A stretch of 57,681 nucleotides of DNA from JBEHWX01 sp048498995. GTDB taxonomy: Bacteria > Bacteroidota > Ignavibacteria > OLB7. Positions 40,663-48,074 of this stretch are shown here, piece by piece (position 1 is the stretch's first letter; the number at the start of each line of letters is the position of its first letter). Below the pieces are notes generated by a model. The model searched no databases, was not told the DNA's origin, and saw only the letters and a program-made list of their open reading frames with translations. Position numbers and translations under genes: made by a program. The stretch lies in NCBI GenBank assembly GCA_048498995.1, contig JBEHWX010000031.1, forward strand, positions 1-57,681, written 5' to 3'.

Positions 40663-41706
40663 TCAGAAGCCCCGGTCGACGACGTGGAGCGCGATCTCCT
40701 CGAGCGCCCGGCGGTAGCGGTTGCGCGGGAAGGGGCGGAGATACTCGATGGCGTCGAGCGCCTGCTGGCGCGCCTCGGCGTAGGCGCGCGCGAACGATCG
40801 CGAGCGGAACACCGCCTCGACCCCTTCCTCCAGATCGAAGTCGGAGTAGGGGGCGCCGTGCATGATCCGTGTCACCGGATGCCGCGGCCCCAGCTCCTCC
40901 ATGGCGTAGATGAGGGGGAGCGAAACCCGGCGGCGCGCCAGGTCCATTCCCCGTGTCTTGCCGGCATCCTGCTCCTGCTGCGCGAAGTCGAGCAGGTCGT
41001 CCATCATCTGGAATGCGCGTCCCACGCGGCGTCCGTAGAAGCCGGCGCGGCGCGCCTCGCCGGTATGCCCCTCCACCAGCGCCACCCCGGATTCGCAGGC
41101 CAGCCCGAACAGGACCGCGGTCTTCCGCTCGATCGTCTCGATGTAGCGCTTGTGCAGCTCGGAGGTCTCCCAGGTCGGATCGGTCTGCAGCTCGTCGAGC
41201 TCGCCGCAGCAGATCCGGAAGGCGGTGTCCAGCACGAGCTTGACCAGCCCCATGTCCGACTGCGTGTTGATCGCCTCGACGTAGCCGCGGATGGCCTGCA
41301 CGAACTGGAGGTCGCCGACGATGATGGCGGTCTCGGTGCCGCGCGCGGCGTTGACCGACTGGAGCCCGCGGCGCACCAGCGCGTCGTCGACGATGTCGTC
41401 GTGGATCAGCGTGGCCACGTGCAGCATCTCGAGCGAGACGGCTCCCTGGATCGCCTTGGCCGGCAGCGGCGTGGCCGGGCCGTGCATCATGCGGGCCGAC
41501 AGCAGGAGCATCACCGGGCGGACTTTCTTCCCCCGGCGATAGAGGTCGTACTCGGTCTCGGTCAGGTAGGGGCGCTGCGGCTCGAGGTTCTCCATCAGCA
41601 TCGCGGTGAAGCGATCGAGGTCCTCGGCAAGCAGCTCCTCGCGGATCCGGTCGATGGGATCCTGGACGGCGGGGCGCTCCACGCCCGTCTGTAGGCCGAT
41701 CTTCAT
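40663..41706 (-). CDS. Polyprenyl diphosphate synthase (IspB/heptaprenyl type)
   Basis: A 347-aa trans-isoprenyl diphosphate synthase. It carries both aspartate-rich motifs: DDIVD at 103-107 (ATLIHDDIVDDALVRRG) and DDLLD in FQMMDDLLDFAQQEQDAGKTRGMDL, plus the KKVRPVMLLLSARM lysine/arginine patch that binds isopentenyl diphosphate. It elongates allylic diphosphates to the side chain of quinones or other long prenyl carriers. ATG at 41706 (MKIGLQTG) is preferred to 41802, which adds a poor N-terminus; no clear ribosome site. It is embedded between genes of the beta-protein cluster, so it may be the housekeeping quinone enzyme or part of the cluster. Confidence 0.92.
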   Translation of the reverse strand: MKIGLQTGVERPAVQDPIDRIREELLAEDLDRFTAMLMENLEPQRPYLTETEYDLYRRGKKVRPVMLLLSARMMHGPATPLPAKAIQGAVSLEMLHVATLIHDDIVDDALVRRGLQSVNAARGTETAIIVGDLQFVQAIRGYVEAINTQSDMGLVKLVLDTAFRICCGELDELQTDPTWETSELHKRYIETIERKTAVLFGLACESGVALVEGHTGEARRAGFYGRRVGRAFQMMDDLLDFAQQEQDAGKTRGMDLARRRVSLPLIYAMEELGPRHPVTRIMHGAPYSDFDLEEGVEAVFRSRSFARAYAEARQQALDAIEYLRPFPRNRYRRALEEIALHVVDRGF

Positions 41707-41872
41707 GCGGTGAGTTGTACTGGCGTTTCGTGGCCGCGTCGGCGGCCGTGAATCCCGGAAGGCCGCTCGGCCTCCCGGGATGGATCGGTTCTGCGTGTGC
41801 ATGCGATGTCGATGCTCCGATGGAACCTCAAGGTTCGTGTCGGAGCGGGGCTCGTGACGGAGCGGGGCGTCT

Positions 41873-41911
41873 CGGATCGGGAGCGCCCCGGATCGGGAGC
41901 GCCCCGGATCA
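41873..41911. repeat. 16-bp tandem repeat reaching into the stop codon of the 473-aa gene
   Basis: Two full units of cggatcgggagcgccc (41873 and 41889) and a third partial unit (cggatcaggagc) that contains the stop codon (41909..41911 on the minus strand). The stop differs from the repeat by one base: TGA against CGA. Confidence 0.82.
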
Positions 41912-43330
41912 GGAGCCGCGGAGGGTATCGTTGTAGGCTCCCTCGGCGGCGGCCAAGAGCGCGCCGCGCAGGCGGGCGGCGATCGACTGATGGAGCAGGC
42001 TGCGGATGAAGTACATCCGGTCCAGCCGGTTCCGCGCGATCAGCGCGATCTCGCCGCTCCAGTCGGCGTCATCCAGGTCGAGCTCGAAGGCGGGGAGGTC
42101 CACGTCGGCCGAGAGGGCGCGGACGCGGAGCCCCTCCGGCGTGGTCTCGACGGCCAGCTCGAGGGTGGCCTCGATCCGGTCGAGGCTCGCCTGGCAACTG
42201 CCGGTGAAGAAGGGAACGCCGACGATCGAGGCATCCTCGGCCTTCTGACGCATGGTGGCTTCGTAGAGGCCGTGCAGCCGCTGACGGGTCTCCTCGTCGA
42301 CCACGATCCAGCCGAGATCGACCGGCTCCTCGTCGGCGCCGCCGGGGGTCACCCCCATGGCGATCACCTGCCCCATCTCGGTGTCGGCCACGGCCGGCAG
42401 CGTCGGCGGCGCGGAGTCGACCGTGCCGTAGACCGCGGTCGGGGTCATCTCGTTGACGTTGTCCTTGGAGTTGCCGGTGTTCTGGTTGACTCCCTTGCCG
42501 AAGGAGAGGGCGGCCTTGGCGGCATCCCAGAACTTGCTGCCGGGAGGGGGGCCGGTGGCCGGATCGAAATCCGGATCGGTCCAGACGCAGGCGCTGGCCA
42601 CGGTGAGCTGCTGGACGAAGGCGTTGCCGTTGTAGGTGTTGCCGTTGGCGTAGGTCTTATCGGAGCTGTTGACCACGCCGTTGGCCTGCACGGCCGTGGA
42701 GGTATCCGAGGCCATGTCGCGCGTGACGCCGCCGTTCTGCCAGAGGGGCACCAGCGCGGTGTTGGTGCGGAATACGTTGTCGTAGGTCTCGTTGTGCTCG
42801 CCGTAGAGGCCGAGCAGCTTCTGGCCGTTGTCGGTCTGGCTCAGCTTGGTACGCTGCTCGCGGGCCTGGTCGAGCCACTGCTCCTTCTGCGGGTCGAGCG
42901 CTCCTCCCGGATCGGTGTCGGAGCCGCCGGCGCGGGGATCGCAGACCTCCGGCGGCAGATCCATCAGGTTGCCGGCGGTGTCGACCTTGATGATCGGGTC
43001 CGGCTTCACGTCGAGCGAGTAGCGTCCGTCGAGGCGGATGCCGTCGAGCACGAGCTTGAGCTTGATCCGGTCGCCGTCGGTCGAGGCGTCGCTCCGCTCC
43101 TGGTCCAGCCGGGCCAGGCCGCTGAGCGCCAGGTCGGCCATGCGGAAGCTGATCGCGCCGGTCTCGTAGGCATGATCCTCCGGCATCGGAACCGTGCGGG
43201 CCAGCGGGTAGGCCGGGGTATCGTCGACGCGGAGCGGATCGGCGATCGTGCCGGTCGGATCGGTCTCGCGGATGCGGGACTGCCAGAGCCTTCCCCAGGC
43301 AGAGGCGAACGTGGACATCTGATTGTTCAT
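41909..43330 (-). CDS. Protein of unknown function in the TULIP-like cluster (473 aa)
   Basis: A 473-aa soluble protein with no recognised family. The N-terminal part MNNQMSTFASAWGRLWQSRI is followed by a beta region (KLKLVLDGIRLDGRYSLDVKPDPIIKVD) that resembles a segment of the 565-aa neighbour in pattern. A low-complexity Asn/Gly/Thr-rich middle follows (DKTYANGNTYNGNAFVQQL). The C-terminal half (LDLDDADWSGEIALIARNRLDRMYFIRSLLHQSIA) ends in a helix. No signal peptide. GGAGGAAG precedes the ATG at 43330. The next gene upstream ends 37 bp away, so both are probably co-transcribed. Confidence 0.75.
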   Translation of the reverse strand: MNNQMSTFASAWGRLWQSRIRETDPTGTIADPLRVDDTPAYPLARTVPMPEDHAYETGAISFRMADLALSGLARLDQERSDASTDGDRIKLKLVLDGIRLDGRYSLDVKPDPIIKVDTAGNLMDLPPEVCDPRAGGSDTDPGGALDPQKEQWLDQAREQRTKLSQTDNGQKLLGLYGEHNETYDNVFRTNTALVPLWQNGGVTRDMASDTSTAVQANGVVNSSDKTYANGNTYNGNAFVQQLTVASACVWTDPDFDPATGPPPGSKFWDAAKAALSFGKGVNQNTGNSKDNVNEMTPTAVYGTVDSAPPTLPAVADTEMGQVIAMGVTPGGADEEPVDLGWIVVDEETRQRLHGLYEATMRQKAEDASIVGVPFFTGSCQASLDRIEATLELAVETTPEGLRVRALSADVDLPAFELDLDDADWSGEIALIARNRLDRMYFIRSLLHQSIAARLRGALLAAAEGAYNDTLRGS

Positions 43331-43367
43331 TCTATGCTTCCTCCAGTGGTAGCTGTTGACTCTGTGA

Positions 43368-43811
43368 TCAGCCGACGTTCACCGATCCGGTGGCCATCAG
43401 CATTCCGTTGTAGGTCGAGAGGCTGAGGGTCGCGGCCTGGACGTTGACGGTGACCCCCTGGACGTCGAAGCTGTAGCCGATCGGCTTGCCGAAGTCGATG
43501 GTCTTCTGCTTGCCGGCGATGCCGTCCTTGATGGCGTCGTGCATCTTGCTGGCGACCAGCGCCCCGACGGCGTAGACCGCGCCGACACCGCCGCCGCCGC
43601 CCAGAAGGGTGCCGGCCGGCCCGAGGAAGGTGCCGACGATGGCGCCCGCGATCGCGCCGGCGACGATGGTTCCGGCCGAGGGATTGGCCGACACCGAGAA
43701 ATCACCCATGCTGTTGAGGGTGACCGTGATGCTGCTCGCGGTCGCGCCGATGGTGATGTTCACCTGCGGGGCCGCGGGATTGATGCTGACATCGTATGTG
43801 ATCAGACCCAT
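43368..43811 (-). CDS. Small beta protein with Gly-rich helix, paralogue of the 44016 gene
   Basis: A 147-aa protein. It starts LITYDVSINPAAPQVNITIG, has a Gly/Ala-rich possible membrane-inserting segment (GTIVAGAIAGAIVGTFLGPAGTLLGGGGG in outline, about 49-80), and ends with ATLSLSTYNGMLMATGSVNV. The ending matches the small gene upstream (NLSLSNAGGMLMVQGQIEV), so the two are likely paralogues. AGGAG is 8 nt before the ATG at 43811, while a GTG at 43820 is too close to it. Confidence 0.72.
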   Translation of the reverse strand: MGLITYDVSINPAAPQVNITIGATASSITVTLNSMGDFSVSANPSAGTIVAGAIAGAIVGTFLGPAGTLLGGGGGVGAVYAVGALVASKMHDAIKDGIAGKQKTIDFGKPIGYSFDVQGVTVNVQAATLSLSTYNGMLMATGSVNVG

Positions 43812-43902
43812 GGCGGGCACTCCTGATTCGTGTGCGTGCTGTACTTCTGCTAACGAGGATGCGTCCGGATCCGGCGCGCCGGCGATCGGCTTCTGCCGTC
43901 AT

Positions 43903-43922
43903 GCCGGGCATGCATGCCCGGC
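43903..43922. repeat. Perfect 20-bp palindrome
   Basis: gccgggcatgcatgcccggc, in the 204-bp gap between the two small paralogous genes. It could be an operator or a terminator-like hairpin; there is no T run. Confidence 0.6.
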
Positions 43923-44015
43923 GTTCACGTCGTGCGCAAGCGCCGAGGCGAGATGATCGCGCGAGCGTGGGGCGCGCCGGATGCTCCAGAGGGAGCGGGA
44001 GAAGGGATCTCCGGC

Positions 44016-44393
44016 TCATTGCACCTCGATCTGTCCCTGTACCATGAGCATTCCGCCGGCATTGGAGAGGGAAAGGTTGCTCGGTATGATCGTGATCTGC
44101 TCGTCGGCCACCTGCTGCTGGGTCGGCGAGATGGTGACCACGTCGAAGGAGATGCCGTTGATCAGATCCTTGCCGAGCTGCGGAAGGATGGCGCCGATCG
44201 TCTGCGCCAGCGGCCAGCCGATGCCGGAGACGATCGTCTCGGCGATGTTGCCGCTCGGGGTGAGCATGATCACGAAGTTGTCGATCCCCCGGACGGTGGC
44301 GCGGAGCGTGGTGTTGTTGAAGCTCAGTCCGAAGCGGACGCCGACCTGCGGCGGCCGCGTGTCGGCCGTATAGTTCAATCCGATATCTGCCAT
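44016..44393 (-). CDS. Small beta protein, OrfX1-sized, of unknown function
   Basis: A 125-aa protein with no assigned family: MADIGLNYTADTRPPQVGVRFGLSF, then a helical middle (ETIVSGIGWPLAQTIGAILPQLGKDL) and a strand-rich end NLSLSNAGGMLMVQGQIEV. The strand-helix-strand plan is what one lobe of a TULIP protein would look like, and its size is like the OrfX1 protein of botulinum loci, but I cannot align them by eye. GGAGAG precedes the ATG at 44393. Confidence 0.7.
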   Translation of the reverse strand: MADIGLNYTADTRPPQVGVRFGLSFNNTTLRATVRGIDNFVIMLTPSGNIAETIVSGIGWPLAQTIGAILPQLGKDLINGISFDVVTISPTQQQVADEQITIIPSNLSLSNAGGMLMVQGQIEVQ

Positions 44394-44445
44394 GATGGAG
44401 CTCTCCGTGGATAAGTCGTTCTGATAGTGCGCGTCTGGCTTCGGC

Positions 44446-44497
44446 GCCCGGCATCGCTGCCCGGCATCACTGCCCGGCATCGCTGCCCGGCATCGTT
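44446..44497. repeat. 13-bp tandem repeat, four units
   Basis: Units of gcccggcatcgct (44446, 44459, 44472, 44485) with one or two changes, 34 bp downstream of the stop of the 319-aa gene (44529, minus strand). Confidence 0.88.
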
Positions 44498-44528
44498 GCC
44501 GTGTCGGCGCCGGGCATGCCGGTCGGGA

Positions 44529-45488
44529 TCAGTAGCTCTTGAAGGCGTCGCCGATCTGGTTGACGACGCTCACGACGCCGTTGCCGATGTCGTTGATCAC
44601 CTGTCCGACCACCGTGGTGATGCCGGCCGAGGCGGCGGCCGAGATGCCGACCTGCGCGTTGATCATGGTCAGATCCCCCGGATCGATGCCGGCCGAGGCG
44701 TTGTCGAGTCGGATGCTCGCGTTGTAATCGGCCGAGCCGATGCCGAAGCCCTGGCTGCCGGAGGTGCTGGCCCCCTTGCCCGCCATCTGCTGCACGCCGA
44801 CCGAGGCCATCTGGTTCAGGGCCGCCGGGCTCAGCAGCACGTAGAAGGGCGCTCCGCCGGGGAGCGATCCCGGATCCGGCGGCTGCGGCGTCGGCTGTCC
44901 GACCAGCGCGGCCACGCCGATCAGGCGCCCGCCGCCGACGCCGAGCGTGAGCGGTCCGAAGGAGACCCCCTGGAAGCTGATGGCCGGGATCTGCTCGCCG
45001 GCCAGCATCTGGCCGGCCATGTTGAGCACCTGCGGGATGATGATCGCTTTGTAGATCACCGTGTCGAAGTCGGTGGCGCCGCTCAGGTTCACGATCGCCG
45101 CCAGCGGCGTGATCGACAGGCGGTCGTTGACGATGGCGACCGTGCAGATCGCCTCCACCGAGGTCGTGGCCTCGCTCTGCTCGCCGTTGCTCTTGGTTCT
45201 GAGCACGTGAAGCTGCGGGAAGGTGACCATGAAGGCGTTTCCGGTCGGCTGCGCCGTGCTCCCGTCACGCTTGACCGAGGAGCTCCACTGCTCGGCGGTC
45301 GGGGGAGTCAGCGTCACCGTCGGCGGCACCAGTACTTCCCAGCCGACCTGCACCTGCACGCCGGCGAGGGTGGTCGACTGCGATCCGTTGAAGAGCTTTG
45401 CGCGGAGACTCTGGCGGTTGAAGATCGAGTTGATCACCTGGTTGAGCGATCCCTGATCCATGCAGATTGCGACGTCGAAGTTGCTCAT
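44529..45488 (-). CDS. TULIP/P47-like two-lobed protein, copy B (319 aa)
   Basis: A 319-aa soluble protein. Two pseudo-symmetric lobes each open with a strand followed by a 'LNQ' helix: FDVAICMDQGSLNQVINSIF (residues 4-23) and PFYVLLSPAALNQMASVGVQ (about 220-240). Between them are IIPQVLNMAGQMLAGEQIPAISF and a long beta-sheet. This repeated plan is that of tubular lipid-binding (TULIP) proteins, including clostridial P47/OrfX, which accompany neurotoxins; the assignment is by fold pattern, not alignment. No signal peptide. GAGGAA precedes the ATG. It lies 18 bp after paralogue A. Confidence 0.7.
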   Translation of the reverse strand: MSNFDVAICMDQGSLNQVINSIFNRQSLRAKLFNGSQSTTLAGVQVQVGWEVLVPPTVTLTPPTAEQWSSSVKRDGSTAQPTGNAFMVTFPQLHVLRTKSNGEQSEATTSVEAICTVAIVNDRLSITPLAAIVNLSGATDFDTVIYKAIIIPQVLNMAGQMLAGEQIPAISFQGVSFGPLTLGVGGGRLIGVAALVGQPTPQPPDPGSLPGGAPFYVLLSPAALNQMASVGVQQMAGKGASTSGSQGFGIGSADYNASIRLDNASAGIDPGDLTMINAQVGISAAASAGITTVVGQVINDIGNGVVSVVNQIGDAFKSY

Positions 45489-45506
45489 GTTGATTCCTCG
45501 TAGTGA

Positions 45507-46442
45507 TCAGATGTTGCCGGTTGCCGCGCTGATCGCGCATGGACCTCCGATGCCGAGCGGCTTGAGCGTGGCCTCGAAGCCGAAGCCGACGTTGGCGCTC
45601 ACCTTCGTCATGTCGCTGGCCGTCGGCGTGATGCCGCTGACGGAGTTGACCTTCGCCTTCCAGTCGTAGGAAAGGACCTTCTCGTAACTGCCGTTGCCGG
45701 TGAACTCCTGCCCCACCAGCTGCGACTGCGCCCCCTCGGTGGCGACCTTGGTCAGGAGGTCGGAGCTCAGGAGGATGAACAGCGGCTGCTCGGCCGGCCA
45801 GGTGGCGCCGGTCAGGTCGACGCTTCCCTTCGAGCTCAGGCTGGCGGCGACCACCAGATGGCCGTCGGCGATCGTGGCGGCCGGCGGCGTCATCGATATC
45901 TGGACGCCGGACTCCGAGAAGGAGAGGGGAGGAATGTCCAGGCCGGCGAGCATCTTCTCGGCCTGCTGGAGCACCTGCATCAGGATGATGTTCAGGATCG
46001 CCTTGTCCCAGTCCTTCATCTTCGACTCGTCGAGCCAGATCGCCAGCGGCTTGAGCGTGAGCTTGCTGCCGTCGATCGTGAAGGTGCAGGTGACGTAGAC
46101 CTCCGCGGTGCCGCTCTTGGAGGCGCCGGCCATCGTGTACTGTCCGAGGAACTGCGGGAAGTGGAGCTGGAAGACGTTGTTGCCGGCCGGAAGGTCGCCG
46201 GCGGCCGGGTTCTTCCCCTTGTCGTTGATCGACTTGGTCCATCGATCGAGCGGCGGCGGGGAAAGGACGAAGGTGGGGGCGGCCTGGATATCGAAGGTCA
46301 CGGTGTACTGCAGCTTGCCGAGCGAACCGCTCTGCGAGCCCTTGAAGAACTGCTGTCGTGCCTGTGGGTTGGCGAAGAGTCCGCTGGCGCCATGGTTGAG
46401 CGTTGACTCGTCCATGCCGACGGCGGCGTCGAAAGTGCTCAT
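45507..46442 (-). CDS. TULIP/P47-like two-lobed protein, copy A (311 aa)
   Basis: A 311-aa paralogue of the downstream gene. It opens MSTFDAAVGMDESTLNHGASGLF, matching MSNFDVAICMDQGSLNQVINSIF of copy B, and has the same central WLDESKMKDWDKAILNIILMQVLQQAEKMLAGLDIPPLSF (in outline) and second-lobe opening PLFILLSSDLLTKVATEG. In this fold two hydrophobic tunnels bind lipids. The ribosome site AGGAGA lies inside the last codons of the protease gene upstream, whose TAG stop is only 4 nt before this ATG (46442), so translation is coupled. The frame extends to 46688 over the protease gene and that part is not used. Confidence 0.72.
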   Translation of the reverse strand: MSTFDAAVGMDESTLNHGASGLFANPQARQQFFKGSQSGSLGKLQYTVTFDIQAAPTFVLSPPPLDRWTKSINDKGKNPAAGDLPAGNNVFQLHFPQFLGQYTMAGASKSGTAEVYVTCTFTIDGSKLTLKPLAIWLDESKMKDWDKAILNIILMQVLQQAEKMLAGLDIPPLSFSESGVQISMTPPAATIADGHLVVAASLSSKGSVDLTGATWPAEQPLFILLSSDLLTKVATEGAQSQLVGQEFTGNGSYEKVLSYDWKAKVNSVSGITPTASDMTKVSANVGFGFEATLKPLGIGGPCAISAATGNI

Positions 46443-46446
46443 GGTG

Positions 46447-47214
46447 CTATCTCCTTGTTGTCGGGCTCGAATCTCGGTTGATGGCTCGATCGCCCTGGGT
46501 GTCGCGAGTGGCGTCGCTCGGGTCGTCGTTCGGGGCGCCGCGCGAAGTGCCGTGCGAAGCGCCGCGCGAAGCGCCGCTTCGGGCATCCGGATGCTCGGGC
46601 TCCGGCAGGAGCTCCCGTTCGGGCTCCCGGACGTGATCGGTTCGGCGCGATCCCTCGGTGAGGGTCCAGTAGGTGCCGCGCCAGACACCCGAGCTTCTGT
46701 AGGCTCCCGGGAACCGTTCGTACTGCTGCACGGAGGGGCCGTGCAGCGGATCTTCCAGATGTATCTCCCGCCGGTCGGCGTGATAGCCGGTGATCACGGC
46801 GAAGTGAGCGCCGTTGCGGCTCCAGTCGATCTGCACGCAGACCGGACGGCCGGCGTCGATCTCGGCGCGGATGCGCTCGAAGGTCGGGCGCCCCGGGCTC
46901 CAGTGGCTGAAGCAGCCGACGAGCGCGAGCGCCTCGTCGAGCATCGCGTAGAGATCGCATCGCTCGCGGCCGGCCGGGGTGTCCGGAAGCCTGGAGCAGT
47001 CGAAGCCGAGCAGATCGGTCGCCACCTGTCGCTGCGAACGCTCCGCGGTGCGGTAGTAGCGTCCGAGCGAGGCGGCGATCGCCGCCCAGCACCACTTCGG
47101 AAGCTCCTGCGGCTCGATCACCAGATCGAGCACGCACGAGGATGCCCCGCTCCGGCCGGGCGCTCCGGAGTAACTCTCCCGGGTTGCCTCGGGAGGCTCG
47201 ATCTTCAGTCGCAC
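46447..47214 (-). CDS. Papain-like (C39/AvrRpt2-type) cysteine protease
   Basis: A 255-aa protein. The catalytic set is visible: Cys42 in QELPKWCWAAIAASL, His137 in NGAHFAVITGYH and Asp155 in LEDPLHG, the pattern of papain-like/C39-like peptidases. No signal peptide and no ABC transporter domain, so it is a stand-alone protease. The C-terminal 60 residues are low-complexity Arg/Ser/Gly/Asp (ARSGASRGASHGTSRGAP), coded by a decaying GC-rich repeat, and are probably not folded. It is the first gene of the minus-strand cluster and translationally coupled to TULIP-like copy A. It could process cluster products; that is inference. Confidence 0.85.
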   Translation of the reverse strand: MRLKIEPPEATRESYSGAPGRSGASSCVLDLVIEPQELPKWCWAAIAASLGRYYRTAERSQRQVATDLLGFDCSRLPDTPAGRERCDLYAMLDEALALVGCFSHWSPGRPTFERIRAEIDAGRPVCVQIDWSRNGAHFAVITGYHADRREIHLEDPLHGPSVQQYERFPGAYRSSGVWRGTYWTLTEGSRRTDHVREPERELLPEPEHPDARSGASRGASHGTSRGAPNDDPSDATRDTQGDRAINRDSSPTTRR

Positions 47215-48074
47215 GCTGGACCCGTTATCGAGTGGATGTCAATTGTATGAATTGCGAGAAGCTGAATCGCGTTGTCGTCAGTTGGCGGCAGGGCAGGTCG
47301 TGGACCACGTCTGCGTTCCCGTCGGACCCGTTCTCATCGTTCCTCAAGGAGCTCTGGCCGCTGGCTTGATGGCACCGGGCGCCGTGGCTGTGCGTGGCGA
47401 GCTCCGAATCGAGAAGGAAGGGGAGCCCGCGCGCGCCTGGACCAACCAGCTGCGCTCAGTGGAAGGGAAGCGCCGCGAAGATAGCATCGACCTTTGCGGG
47501 GCCGTCAGTACATATTGATGTACTTCAGTCGACCCACCCGATCATATCCACGCAATCTCCCGGAAAACGCTGTTTTTATCGAATCTTCACGTTTGCCGGC
47601 GCCGGGGGCGTTGGGAATTCTATCATGCCGTTCCGTCACCCGATGATGGGATTCCGATCATCGATAACCGATGGGTTCTCCTCCGACTTCCCCTTTCAGG
47701 TGCCTCTCAAGGTGCTCACCGGCGCTCACGTGGACGGCCCTCCGTGACTCTCCCCGATACTCCTGGTGTGATCTCCCCGTCGCGGCGGGCGGACCCTCGC
47801 GGGATGCCCTGGTACGAGGCGCGAATTCCCTCGCGGCGGGAGGTCAGGATCGATGACGATCCGGTATCATTGGGGCATGTCGAGCTCGCGCGGAGCGCGT
47901 CGACCCGGGCCTCGCCCGGGCATGCCCTCCGAAGGTGGCCGGCCAGGTGCTCCCCCGCACGCACCGCCGTCATGCACCGCCGTCACGCGCCGCGCGAGCC
48001 GTCACCGATGACCGAGCCGTTCCCATGGGCCCGTCGCGGATACCCACACCCACGTATGCTACCCGGAGGCTACG
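47215..48074. other. Divergent intergenic region, 860 bp
   Basis: No convincing gene. It lies between the first gene of the TULIP-like cluster and a type IX-secreted protein, so it should carry both promoters. The part at about 47500-47720 is less GC-rich than its surroundings. The stretch at 47770-47850 has a degenerate ctcgcggcggg motif repeated. Confidence 0.4.
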
